The notes under the pieces are model-generated. The model did not search any database, had not been told where the DNA came from, and saw nothing but the letters and a program-made list of their open reading frames with translations. A stretch of 64,000 nucleotides of DNA from Blasia pusilla (lineage: Eukaryota; Marchantiophyta; Marchantiopsida; Blasiales), in NCBI GenBank assembly GCA_050084515.1, contig CM114272.1:40920001-40984000 (forward strand), read 5' to 3'. Shown here piece after piece: positions 34,611 to 46,235 of the stretch; the first letter of the stretch is position 1; each line of letters begins with the position of its first letter. Position numbers and translations under genes: made by a program.

Positions 34611-36560
34611 GCTCACTCTATGGCTGGTCGAGCTGGCATATCTACCAACTTCGACGCCGCCGCATGCCATGACTCGGTGGGGAACGTCCCGAGCACCGAC
34701 TCTGAGGGCAAGTCCACCACCTCCTCAACTACCTCTGAACAAGAAGCAGTCATCTCTCCACACTCACACAACGTGGCGGCCAACCGGAACACCTCAGCTA
34801 GTCCAACTCCCAATGTTGCCAACTCTATGGCCGAAAATAGTGATGTCTGACTCACTCTGATGGCCACCTCCAACACTATGGTCGACATTGACTCCACTCG
34901 AGCCGACATAGGAGTTGTCACTCCAACTCCTCATGACGTCGACGTAGGTGCCTGAGCTGTAGGCACTGCTGGTCGTCGAGGCACCATCGATGGTGTGTGT
35001 AGTACCTCCGACAATGTGAATGACTGTGGAACCCTGGCCTGCCGTCCATCGGTCCCCTCTGGTGGATCAATCTCAACTCCACCTCTCGATGGCTTATTGC
35101 CTCTCACAGCACCCCGAGTCACCACTGCAGCTGCCTCAACCTGGGCTGCACTACACATAAATCCCATACTAGCGAGATTCTCACCCAAGTTAGGGTAAGA
35201 GGTAGAAGCTGGAGTCACACTAGCTGCTTGCAGCTCCGTGCCTTCCCTAATCTGCATCATCGTTATGGCAGCAATCCTCTGCTCCAACTGGTCGATGCGT
35301 GAGAGAAGTGTCGGCTCTGGTGCTTCTGCTCCATCTCCTTTGTCTGGTGGTGGTCCTCTACCACCACGTCCACGAAGGACTCCCTGATCTCCTCCAGGAC
35401 GACCACCCCCAGGCCCTCGGCCTACCTCTGGACGTGCCCCTTGGCGAAGATCAAAACATCTATCCCTAGTGTGACCATATCTGTGGCAATAGTCACACAG
35501 GTGCTGTGGTGGGACCATCCTCTCTGGCTCCTGAGCAATCGGAGGCGCGAGTGGTCCTCTCCCATGCTATAGGCAGTCTCTCTGCCTATGGGCCCCTCCA
35601 CACGTCCAAAAAGACCACATCGGTCCCTGCTGGGCAACATATGTAGGTACGGGTCGTTGCCTCATAGGCTCACGGTACCCGCCCTGCTCTCTGGGCACAC
35701 TGGCCCGCTCCCGTGGTACTGGTGCTTGCTGTGGCACTTGTGGGGTCACCTTCGATCGTGGACCCGTTGACTCTCGAGAAAATCCAGCGGTCACTATCTG
35801 CTCCTCACTCATATTGAGCTCAATACGCTCAGACAACTCAAAGACCGCCTTCAATGTGGGCTTCGCTGTGTGAATCAGCAGCGCATCTCGGACTCTCCTC
35901 CGTAGTTCTCGGTCGAGAACCTTGTACCAATACTGGACTGACTGCGCCTCAGTCACTCCAAACATAGCAATGATCAGCCTCCTCATGCGTGTGAATGCCT
36001 CTCTCTGACTCTCACCCGATCATCGCTGCCCTCCTCTCCATCTAGTCTCCTCTTACAATCCCATCATATGCCTCGCGACCACTAGTGGACACATACCCTG
36101 GAGTCCAATACATGCTCCAGGCATCGATCTCTACTGAATATAGTGATCGAAACTCCATGTAGTCATCCATCGGAGGACCCTCCAAGTGCTGGAACAACCT
36201 CTTCCATGCCATGAAAGGGTTGAACCGTGTCGGGGTCCGTATCTCGTGGAAGTTGCACCACGTGTCAAACTCCTGGATAGAATCATCTAAGTCGATGGTG
36301 CCCACTGCACCCGAGAAACGACGCGTGCCCCGATGGCCCATGTCGTCCATCTCCTGCCAAGTACTACTGTCTCTGTCCGCGATCTCGTCACCAGACCCAG
36401 TGTCTAGTGATGACGATCCAGCCACGGATGGATGTTGAGGTAGCTCATCACTGGTAACCCCTCGGTATCTCACTCCACTCCGTGTCACACCACTACTACT
36501 GCTCGCACTACCCCGTTCTTCCAAACCCTGGAAGAACGCCGTGATGACAACCCTGTCTCA
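34611..36560 (-). pseudogene. gag: Element C gag
   Basis: ORF 36042-36524 carries the N-terminal region (RRFSGAVGTIDLDD, FNPFMAWKRLFQHLEG). ORF 35567-35986 carries the core (VQYWYKVLDRELRRRVRDALL, ELSERIELNMSEEQ) and the first knuckle remnant (FWTCGGAHRQRDC, first Cys read as Phe). ORF 34931-35518 begins at the second knuckle CDYCHRYGHTRDRC, followed by a Gly/Arg-rich stretch. The most readable gag in the window, but spread over three ORFs. Confidence 0.75.
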
Positions 36561-37300
36561 CCCGCTCAAGCACTCAGACTCACCAAGAGTCTCCCACACT
36601 CCTCACTAGCTCACCTATGCTAACGTCAATCCCGTGAAGACACACCCGGCCTCACGCATACGCAACACTCGGGCTCACCATGAGCCTCCCAACTGACTCA
36701 CCTAACCTAGCAACACTCTCTCGGGTCATACAGGCGACCCCTACTCGGCAATCACCGTATATCCACCAACATGCTACACATGATCAAAATCTACACTCGT
36801 CACCATCACTGCACCCACCTAGCACCAACTATTACCCGATACCCAGCACTCTCAATCACACACGACAAGTGCGGGAAAAGGGACTCGAATGGGTAACCTG
36901 ATCACGCCCTCCAACCTGCTGCACCGTCAACATGCACTCCTCCACGTAATATGACAACCTCCGCAACACAACACTCTCCTCGACCAACACGTCAATCCTC
37001 CCGTCAACAGATGTGCACAACCCGTCGGCATCATGCACACTGCCCCTCTATTGTCAACTCTTGCAACGCCCTGTCGCGCCCCAAAAACATGATGTCACGC
37101 AAACCTCTCCGTCCATCCCCACACGCGGCATGTAACTTGACTCACCCTGGTCGGTTCCCACCTACCACGTACACCATGTCCGACCACATGAACTTGATCT
37201 CGACCACATCCGGACTCCCAACCACGTCGTTATCCAACCACGTCCGGTCCTACCACGTTACCTAAATGGGGGGAATCTTGGCCCGCACCCCTATGGCTCC
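36561..37300 (-). other. Leader of element C
   Basis: Non-coding sequence upstream of gag on the - strand. It is not clearly alignable with the leaders of A and D, in keeping with the larger divergence of C. Imperfect ACCACGTCCGG-type repeats occur near 37190-37260. Confidence 0.4.
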
Positions 37301-38225
37301 CTTGGGCCTTAAATGCGGGGAAAAAGGGGGGGGACCTGGCCCGCACCCCTATGGGCCTCCCCAACTTTTGGGGAGAGAAATAGATGAGGGGGGGGGCGCA
37401 CCGCCTGTCGCCCTAACCCTAGCCTTCGTGACCTAGCCGCCCTTTACTTGACAGCCCCCCGGCGGCTGCAAGCCCTAACTCTCCTTCCTGCAAATTCCGG
37501 ACATTCCTGCTATTAGACGACACTATACCTGTCGTCACAACCTGCGCTACACCCTGCTGCTGTCCCCCATCAATACGCACCACCACAATCTGAGAAAAAC
37601 GGACAGCGCTTCCGCCCACGGCCTTCCAAACATAAAAATGACAAACACCCACAACACACGCGTCTCCAGGGGCTCTCGACCAAGGCAACTCGCTTGCCTA
37701 CCTGCAAACAACGAATTCCCGCAGCCCCCTGACATCTTTCTCATGTAAAAATAAAGAGTAGTAAAAACGGCACACCCGGCCTAAAACTCCACTCCTCAAT
37801 CTACATAGGCATATTGAGCCTCGTCCACCTTGTGCTATCAAGGAATCCGAACGCTAGCACCCTAGTCCTATCTCACACACATACAAGGGAGGTGCTCCAA
37901 CGGCCAAACATGAGAAAGATGGCTTAGGAAAGCCATCTTCCTCTCTTATATTTTTAGGGGAAGAGCCAAAAGGCTCTTCCCCTAAAAATAGCCCTCTCCT
38001 TGGTAACATGCGCGCACAGGTTATCAGGGGCAGGTGACCTGGTCAACAAGTCACCCGGCTGTGAAAGACCTCAACATAAAAGTTATAAGAAACGACGTTC
38101 CTGACACAATGGACCTATCCTCAACCTCATCCGACACCTTGGGACAAAGTTACACTCAAGATAGTCCGCTGGCTCCTACGCCCTATCCACGATAGATCTC
38201 GGCCTATCGGCTACTCAGATGTGAC
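37301..38225 (-). repeat. Presumed 5' LTR of element C
   Basis: Located where a 5' LTR should be and ending GATGTGACA at 38225, the reverse complement of a TGTCAC start. Beyond it the sequence becomes RNase H-proximal element D. The inner boundary is unknown because no second copy exists in the window. Contains a TATA-like box and two perfect hairpins. Confidence 0.5.
37916..37990 (-). promoter_or_regulatory. Twin hairpins flanking a TATA-like box in the LTR of C
   Basis: A perfect 19-bp inverted repeat (37949-37967 with 37972-37990, 4-nt loop) and a perfect 10-bp one (37916-37925 with 37930-37939, 4-nt loop). Between and overlapping them, on the - strand, is AAATATAAGAG, a good TATA box. 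Its start site would fall in or near the smaller hairpin. The stem core GGCTC/GAGCC recurs beside the TATA box of the D-family LTR. Confidence 0.6.
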
Positions 38226-38963
38226 ACCTCTCACCATAACCGTCTGTCTCGCTGTAGGATCCGATCCCAGTCTCTAGCATCCATTGTGGTCGCGACTCTT
38301 CCAGTACGCAGGTACTCCAAGACCACTCCATCGTCGTGAATATCTCGGCCACGTATCGTCTCCTCACCGACCTCTGGATCTAAGGACTCTCCATCAGACC
38401 TCGTCATCGAAATCTCAGCAAATCTGGCTCTCCGTAGCCAACAAGCCCAAATAGGTTGACGCATGCCATCTTGGCACCAACTCCTCATCACTCTCACAAT
38501 GCCAACGAGCTCAAGTCGCATCTCGCTGACTCGGGCATGGATTTCGGATCAAACCATCTGCATCTTGGTTGAGCGTCTCAGGTCTATGCACTACATGGAA
38601 GTCATACTCTTGCACCAAAAGAGCCCACCTTGCAAGCTTCCCTGTAAGCTTGTCGGACTCCATCAACCACTTAAGTGGCTGATGATCAATAATGATGGTA
38701 AAGGGATTGCCGAATAGATAACATCTAAAATGTGCGATAGCCCACACTTTAGCCAAACACTCACCCTCATACGAGCTATACTTCGCCTCTGCAACGTTGT
38801 TCAAGCGACTAGCATAAGCCACCATGAACTCTCTACCATCATCGTCATGCTGGGTGAGCATGGCTCCAAGCCCCAACATGCTCCAATCGGTATGCAATTG
38901 GAAAGGACGCCCCCTGATTGGCCTCCTCAATATGGGCGCGGACGTCAATCTGTCCTTGAGCAT
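38226..38963 (-). pseudogene. Element D RNase H domain
   Basis: ORF 38511-38963 runs from LKDRLTSAPILRRPIRGRPF through FQLHTDWSMLGLGAML (first Asp), SSYEGECLAKVWA (Glu), IIIDHQPLKWL (Asp) to TLNQDADGLIRNPC. All expected acidic residues are present; this is the best RNase H in the window. Below 38511 the frame changes (ORF 38231-38521) and the element stops at the C junction. Confidence 0.8.
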
Positions 38964-39975
38964 CTCAAATGCTCTCTCTTGCTCATCCCCCTAGTGCCAC
39001 TCCTGATCCACTTTGGTCATCAAGGTTAGCAGCTTCGCAATCAAACTGAAACCCTTGACGTACCATGGATAGAAGTTCGCCAATCCCATGAATGCACAAA
39101 CTCGACTCACATCTGTAGGGTGTGGAATGCGTGAAATAGCCTCTACCTTTGTCTTTTCCATACCAAGGCCCCCAGGGTATGTTGTATGACCCAAGTACTC
39201 AATCTGGTCGTAGAAGAACTTGCACTTGCATGGATGTAGCTTCAACCCATGTAACTGCAATCGTCGAAACACCTCCTCTAGATGTCGCTCATGCTCCTCA
39301 ATCGTGGCACTAAAGACTACCATATCATCAATATAATACCTAGCAAAATCCAGACCTACCAAGATCCTATCCATGACCCTCTGAAACTCAACCGGGGCAT
39401 TCTTTAACCCCGAATGGTAAGAACCGCTACTAGTACAAACAATCCTTCCCGTGAGGATTGATGCCCCAAAATGCCGTCTTCTGCCTGTCCTCCGATCTGA
39501 TAGGCAGTCGATGGTATGTGGCTCGCAAATCCAATGAATTGAAGACCTTTGCATGCCCAATCGCATCAAAGATCTCCTCAGAGATGGGCATGGCATACCT
39601 ATCGGACTTCTTCTGCCGATTGATATGTCGGTAATCTCCACACATTCGCCTATCCGTCTAGTTGCCATGCACATCCTTCTTGGCGAGCATGACATTAGCA
39701 GATGCATACTCTCCATGCGACATCTCCACTAGTCCTGTTCCAACCAAGTCTTGGCTCCTACTCTGAATCAGAGCCCTCTTCATGTCACTGTAGCTGTAGG
39801 GTCGTCGAAAGATCGGCGTGTCACTCAACAACTCAATGCGGATCCTTGGACCCTTTAGCATACCCAAATCATGCATACTAAATGCAAAACAACTCTTATA
39901 ACTCCTAAGGAGGTGGTGTATCCGGCGCCGCTCTCCTCTTGTCAACTTAGGGCCCAATTAGGCTCCCAAGTCTCC
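38964..39975 (-). pseudogene. Element D reverse transcriptase
   Basis: Blocks in order: IRIELLSDTPIFRRPYSYS (ORF 39658-39957), RRMCGDYRHINRQKKSD and FNSLDLRATYH (ORF 39430-39645), then VEFQRVMDRILVGLDFARYYIDDMVVFSATI with the catalytic YIDD (about 39330), and the tether IPHPTDVSRVCAFMGLANFYP. A TAG at about 39660 and a frameshift near 39415 break it. Gypsy RTs copy the element RNA in cytoplasmic particles. Confidence 0.8.
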
Positions 39976-40229
39976 ATCGTGACTATGGTAGGACTCTCCG
40001 GCGCGGGTGTCTGTGGTTGCTATCGTGCAACCCCATCTTGGATAATAGAACTCTCATCTCCACGTGCAGTACCCAAAACCACACTCAATGTTGTGGCTAT
40101 CATCTCCTAGCGTACCTGCAAAACATTCCAAGAAGTCCAAGGGTGTCTCTTCCGATCACCTCTGATGTGTTGATCTCCTCGGGTCTCGCCCCCACCCGCT
40201 GCCTCAACCGTCTCGGTAGGCATGGGGCT

Positions 40230-42086
40230 CACCAACGTATCAACTGTGATCTGTCGCATCCTCAAACGATGTTGCTCAGCTACTCCTAAGCTGAAAATCC
40301 ATGTCAAGTAGTTCAAGTCCATCGCCTTACCCAAGACATGACGTCGTGATGCCTCTGATAGTGACGATCTTGCTATCATTCCTATGAGGAATCCCATCGC
40401 TCGCTCTTGCTCATCGGCATTGGGCTCCACCAACCTCTGTACTTGGTCATCCCAAACCAAGCCAGGTCCGGCCTCCTTGAATGCATAGGAAGTGGGAAAA
40501 CTCACAAATGTGGGAAAGGGTGCCCGTAGCATGCCAATCCTATTGACCACAATCAACGGAGGTCGATCATCTAGCCTCATTGCCTATGATCGATGACGCG
40601 GATCCAATATAGAATCCACCAACAAATCGGAGGGGCGCTCCACTCTCGCATATGCCCTCCGTAACACCTCGTGTGGTACCAAGTTGGTCCACCAAAGACG
40701 CGGGCGATGTGCTCGTGAACCCACACTCGTTGTATCTAGCAACACCGCCGGGCGGATCCATACTTGCACTTGATGTGCACTCATCGCCACGCGGGAACTC
40801 GAATCGCCCAAAATTGGCACATTCTCCAAAATGTATGTTGGAGAACGAGACTGATGCTCTTGTAAATGTCGCAAGATCCACATCATCTCCCCAAATAACC
40901 TGGATCGAGTGTCAACTAACCCGCTACCTCGTCGAGCACTTGATTGGCCCTCACACGGCAAACCAGCAATGACCAAGTCTATGGTCCTTATCCGCTCCAA
41001 GTCCTGCGCCCCCAACAATGAAATGTCCCTCGGTAGGGAACTCTGGTAACCTTGAATGACAGACGATGACAAAAAGTCAGGAAAATGGAGGCGTAATAGC
41101 GCCATATGGTGAAGTGAAGCGCGCCTCGCAACATCATCAATCTCCACATACAGGTACTGCTGCACGCACACTCCAGCGTGCAAAACAGCAGCTAACCTAG
41201 TGCTGATCCCTCCAAAGAGATCTAACACTCGAATACCCTCCTCCGGGGTACACCACATAATGGGTATGGTATCCAAGGGTGTCATTGTAGCACTCCCTGC
41301 TACCTCGGGTTCCTCAGACCCGTCACGCTCCGATGCAAATGCCTCGATCCACGCGATCTGCACGTGCTCATCTGCCAATCGTCGAAGCTCCTCAATCGAG
41401 CCCCACATCGGCACCTCTCCTCCACGGAATGATGCACCTACCATAACACTCCTCTGCATAGAAATGTCAGGAACGGGAGTATCCTCTGCATGGACATGTC
41501 CCTCAATCAAATCACTAGGCCAAGTGATGGCACTGCTAAATGCTGCTAAGGTCGCCATCTCTCCTTGCCGTTGCTCGATCACTGCACCTGTGAATCGAAT
41601 GGGTAATGAGCTAAGGCGCCCATCACCTAACTGCCATCCTCGTCTATAGGACGCTGACTCCTCCCAGTAATCCAGGGAAAACCCCATCGGGTAGAACATT
41701 GCTCCACCAACCAAGACGTCGTAGGACTCTGCATTAGTCACTATCGCCTTGGCTCGCACCACGGACTCATTTGTAGGGTGTCCCGGGCAAATCCTCACCA
41801 CGACCTCATGTCGGGTGATATACAGTGTGGTACTCGCTCCACCCAAGGATGTTTGTATCAGGAATGGACAACGCTCTGCATCGGCTCTCATCAAGCCCAA
41901 TCCTTTGAATGATGCTTTCCCCAACATCAAGGGTTGCGCTCTTGAATCCAACAAGACGCGTTGCGGACTAAAAGCTCTACCTCCAGGACTCACCAAGTGG
42001 AAGACCTCTCTCTGGTTATCCAACAACACAACACCGGGAGAAACCATGGCACACTCTAGCGCGGGTCTAGCGGGCATCTCCGCCAT
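40230..42086 (-). pseudogene. Element D protease-DNMT3-like methyltransferase frame
   Basis: A 500-codon open frame (40584-42086), followed in the same frame, after one TAG at 40582-40584 (CAG in C), by the rest of the domain to about 40230. Residues 41-60: protease site LLDSRAQPLML, where the expected Gly is Arg. Residues 121-141: protease end. Residues 150-265: linker. Methyltransferase: motif I VLDLFGGIS (287-295), II YVEID (313-317), IV LVIAGLPCEGQ (371-381, catalytic Cys378, codon 40953-40955), VI ILENVPIL (419-426), VIII AHRPRLWWTN (459-468). After the TAG come ERAMGF and ASRRHVLGKAMDLNYLTWIF (IX/X-like). The RxRxxWxN form of motif VIII and the LVIxGxPC form of IV resemble DNMT3 rather than DNMT1/CMT. 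Motif order is not permuted, unlike plant DRM. It would transfer methyl from S-adenosylmethionine to cytosine C5. No host chromatin domain (BAH, chromo, UBA, PWWP) is seen. Confidence 0.85.
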
Positions 42087-44160
42087 CCTAGCAGCCGCAG
42101 CCTACCATGAATCTGATGTGGACGGCCCCAGTATCCGCTCCAAGGGCAGATCCATCACCTCCTTTGCAATCACCTTTGAACGTGATGCAAGAACTCCAAC
42201 TCCATGCTCATATAGCGTAGCGGCCAGCCGAAAAACCTCGGTGGGCGTACGTCCCAACGTCATAACATCGGAAGCATAAAATAAAGGAGCGCGGTACACA
42301 ACAGTGGCCGCCCCCAACAACGTGCTCGACACATGCCCCTCATGAGCATCAGCAATAGGAGTTGTCACACTCGCTTCTCCCATCGCCCTCCGTTCTTGCA
42401 TACCATCAACATCACCAACTCTCCAGGAACTCTGATCAGGACCCATCGATGGGGTCCTCATCGCCTCGGACAACGTGAAAGATTCAGGAAGCCTAGTCTA
42501 TTTCCTGGTTTCCCCTTGTTGTGGATCCAACTCTGCGTCTGCTCCACGCGTCAAAACTGTGGCGGCCTCCATTTGGGGAACCCCGCACATCCAACCAAGA
42601 TCCTCCATATCTCTAGCTGCTCCATATGAAGTCGATGCCACGGATCCGGCATCGGGTAATCTCAATGCCATAGTGGCAATCTGATCATGTAGCTGATGTA
42701 TTTGAGCAGCCATCCTAGCCTCATGCCCGGCGTCTCCCTCGACGCGTCTAGGTGGTAGGACTCTACCTCCTCCATGGTCAGCTCCACCACCCTGTCGAGC
42801 AACTCCAACTCCTCGTCCCCCAACAGGACCACATGGTGTACCATGTGATCCAGAGAGGGCACCAGAGCGAGTAGCCGGTCCGGGTGGGCCTACTCGCTCT
42901 GGTGCCCTCTCTGGACCTCGGTCCGGACGTAACTCAGGATGTAAACTAAAACACCTAGGGCGTGTATGACCATACTTCTAACAATAGTCACACAATAACC
43001 TCCTTGTGCAACACCATCTCCTCCTCCATCCTGAGGCACACGTCCATGACCCTAACGAGTGCAATCACGCTGATGATGGGCTCCACCACATGATCAACAA
43101 GTAATCATAGGCAGTTGCTGTTGAGCCGCATATGAAGGCGCAGGTCTCTATGGCATGGCCTTCCGATATCCTCCTTAAGCTCGTGGTGCCACACTCGACC
43201 TATCTCGGAGTCCACGTTGCTGCACAGGTGTTGTAGACAATCGTGACTACTCTCGCCCAAAACCCATGGTGGCTACGCTCTCCTCCGCCATGTTGCGCTC
43301 AATGTTCTTGACGGTCCTAAAAACATCTCTCAACGTAGGGGAGGTGTTCATAAGAAGCACCCCCTCTCGCACCCGTGTCCGTAGGGTCCAGTCGAGCATC
43401 GTGTACCATGACTGGATAGCTTGAGCCTCTATCACCCCTTGAGTGACATAGATCAACCGGCGCAAGTGAGTGTACGCCTCACGCAAACTCTCACCCGGGC
43501 GCCTTTGGAAGTCATGGATGCTCCGCAACTTCTCCGTCTGTACCCCCTGGTAGCTCGCCCTCAACTCAGCGAAGCAACCACGGGGTTGAACCTAGGATGA
43601 ACCCAACTAGATGGTGCAACTGCTCCAATGCGAGTGACCCCTCCTAAACATGACTAGTGGAAGAGGAAGTAGCCTCTCTTGACTCCTCCTCCTCAGCTGG
43701 GAACGGCTCCGTCTATGACACATAGTGTGGGTTGTAGTAGAGTCGTCATGCCTCAATCTCTTGGGCATATATGTGGGATAACTCATGGTAATCGTCCATG
43801 GGCGCCCCCTCTAAACGCTAGAACATACCATTCCATGATGTAAACGTGTTGAACTCTCTAGAATTCCTATCCCGTTGTGAGTCACACCAACTCCTAAACT
43901 CCGCAATGAAGTCGTGTAGCTCTATAGTGCCTACAATACCCGAAAATTTACGCGGTCCTCTACCCCGGTCGTCCATCTCGTACGCCCAACTAGTAGGACC
44001 ACTCAATATGTATGGTGGATCACTAACACACTCCTCTATATGCTCCCCCTTATATGAAGACAACACAGAAGGAGATCGAGGTGATCTCTCACGTGGAGAC
44101 CCTCGAAACCTCGCACCACTCCAGAGGTACTCTGAGGTCCACTATCTTGCCTCTCAAAAT
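42087..44160 (-). pseudogene. gag: Element D gag and gag-protease region
   Basis: The protease frame is joined upstream to ORF 42102-42473 (MSEAMRTPSMGPDQSS) by one in-frame TAG at about 42100 where A has TGG CAG. Gag core: ORF 43247-43564 (RASYQGVQTEKLRSIHDFQRR, SWYTMLDWTLRTRVREGVLL, NIERNMAEESVA). N-terminal part: ORF 43818-44066 (YEMDDRGRGPRKFSG, FRSWCDSQRDRNSREF). Zinc-knuckle remnants lie about 42950-43115 in shifted frames. Confidence 0.7.
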
Positions 44161-45751
44161 CCCGAAAGGACGCCGTGATGGCCCTCGTGCCCCTCTCACA
44201 CGATCACTCTCAATCTTGTGAGTAATCCCTCAATCACTCAAACTAAACATGCGGCACTCAATCTACACTCTCTCATTGAGATGTGTGTTATGCGGCAACA
44301 AGCAGCGTGGTGCGGCAAATCAACCGATCTATCGTCTCATCGACAAACCATCCTCAACTCTGGATATCCCACACAGGTGTATGTCCCCTAAACCCATACA
44401 TCATTGATGCTCCTTGCATCAGCATGAAACCCAATATCCCAAATAACTTCCCAATATCCGAAAATCCCTCACACGTGCAAGGTAACCTGACAATAATATC
44501 AATGTCGCTCCCTGGAAACTGCAAATCTCGACCCCAACTCGGTTGCGAAAAAAACTCCTCCAATCAGCAAGTCGTACTCCTCTGGTACTGATGCTGCTCA
44601 AACCTCCTCGATGTGCGATGCAGGTCCAGCCGTCCGGTGCGGCATTGGCAGCACGGAACGGCTACAAATGGCACGGCACTCGGCGGCATACCCTCCTCAA
44701 TCAGCAATTCACACGCTCTGCACCTTAGTGAAGGAGCGGCTCCGCAATCGAGACGGTGCGGTGCGGCCACAAGCGGCAATCACGCCGCAATCAACGGCGT
44801 ATTGCGACTACGGGCGTCACATCAAGGTACTCGATCATTGTCGAGCGGCTACCAATTCCAAAATAACAACATGAAATGAAAACTCAAACACCATAACCCG
44901 AGGTCACCTGCCATCATTAGTTGATGACAAAATTGCAATGACAGTGGCGGCCAAACCAAAGTACGTGGTGGGGGTGCAAGTAAGAGAATCAACGGTGGTC
45001 GTGGAAGACCCTCCACTCCGTAATGGCGGCAATGGCAACCAAAGGGTGGACAACGCCCGAACGCGGCTCTGAGCAGCGCTAGGCGACGGTAGCGGCCGAT
45101 GATGGATGGTGGACGATGGACCATTGATGGTGACAGTTGACTGTCAATGGTGATGGTTGACTATTGACGGCGATAGCCACCGCCGGCACGGCGGCTGGTT
45201 TAGGGTTTGAACAATTTAACCCTAAAAATCGCCTAGCAATGGTAGTTTTGCAAGATTGATCATAAATTTTTGCTCGTAACTTAAAATTATGCACTGTTTA
45301 TTAGACAATGTGCACGGCTTCACGATTAACAACAGAGTCAAAAATATTTGGAATCAAACATTCCAGTAAAAACTCACAAGGACTGTCGTAAAACCCAATA
45401 TCTCTTTCTCCTACACAAAATTTGGCAGCGCTTCCGGGTTGATTTTTCCCAACGAAAATGTAAAACATATGAGAACACAAATCAGAAAGCTATATGGTGC
45501 TCCCAAGAGCGCTGGCATGGGGCAACTTGCCCCCATACTCAATGCCTATAAAAAATTGGGCAGCGCTTCCGCGTACCACTCTTCCACACGAAAAATCGAC
45601 AAAGGAAACATCACAAGTAAGCGGCTCTTGCTCCGATGAGCACTCCCATGAACCGCTGAATGGGAATAAAATCCCCAACATGAAAAACCAGCGAGTGACG
45701 AGCGAGTTCCCCCATGAAGCTCTTTCACTCACTCATTCTCTATTTGTAAAA
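44161..45751 (-). other. Leader of element D
   Basis: About 1.6 kb without coding potential, alignable with the leaders of A and F. Repeated GCGGCAC / ACGGCAC-type motifs at 44630-44830 are shared with A (30790-31030). No primer-binding site was recognised next to the LTR. Confidence 0.55.
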
Positions 45752-46235
45752 TAAGATCCAATCTCTCTCACAACACCATAGTTCTCACATGTGTGCACTC
45801 TCACATATCTCTCTCAATGTCAAACCAAACCCACTCTCCTAATGAGAGGCTTGAGTTACACACACAAGGCAAGCAAGACCATAGCTCCGCCGCCTCATGC
45901 CAAAAGGTTCAACAAAGAGAGAATGAGTTCTCAAGCTCTCTCTCCTTGAGGTATACCCCTCCCCTCTCCCAAGTCACCTCCTTGGCTCTTGACATGATGT
46001 AGGAGGTCAAGGGCCACTTACCAAAAATATAAATTCTATCATATACTCAAAATGGTACTTACCTAAAATAGTAAGCTCCTCAATATGGCTCCAAATGAGC
46101 CGAAACGAAGGGGAAACCTACTCTCTCAAGTTTCACGAAGCCTCTGCGGGTCATCCTCGACCTACTAAGCATGTCCTCCACTACTCACAAAGGCGCTCTA
46201 CTAGATATCACCGATCTGTCCTAAAAGACGTGACA
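45752..46235 (-). repeat. 5' LTR of element D, lacking its terminal block
   Basis: 484 bp matching 19095-19608 with several substitutions and a ~24-bp deletion between AAG repeats near 45972. It lacks the ~130-bp U5-like end that the 3' LTR has, and passes directly into TTTTACAAATAGAGAATGAG, as in F and G. Confidence 0.8.

Larger units (their letters stand above)
20776..38225 (-). mobile_element. Ty3/gypsy-type element C (middle, truncated, split by A)
   Basis: A distinct, more diverged relative of A and D. It is read on the - strand from 38225 (5' LTR end GATGTGACA, provisional) to 31795, then 22140 to 20776. Its gag, protease, methyltransferase and RT lie right of A; the RT end and integrase lie left of A. 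The 3' end is cut inside the PHD finger, so no 3' LTR remains and the exact insertion junctions cannot be fixed. RNase H and the integrase N-terminus are deleted at about 21838. Confidence 0.7.
18965..46235 (-). mobile_element. Ty3/gypsy-type element D (outer, interrupted)
   Basis: Bounded by TGTCGTGCC (18965) and GACGTGACA (46235), i.e. TG...CA ends, with TAGT duplicated at 18961-18964 and 46236-46239. Outside these the Helitron unit reads on as GAGCTAGT / GTATAGCCCG, which confirms the insertion point. Coding strand is minus. Surviving parts are the 5' LTR, leader, gag, protease, methyltransferase, RT and RNase H (38226-46235), and the integrase end, PHD finger and 3' LTR (18965-20775). Element C lies between, and about 450 bp around the integrase N-terminus is missing at the break. 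Confidence 0.8.

Noticed and set aside
20734-42086. A host DNA methyltransferase gene invaded by transposons
   Set aside because: The domain is in frame with the retroviral-type protease and recurs at the same place in three elements, so it belongs to the elements.
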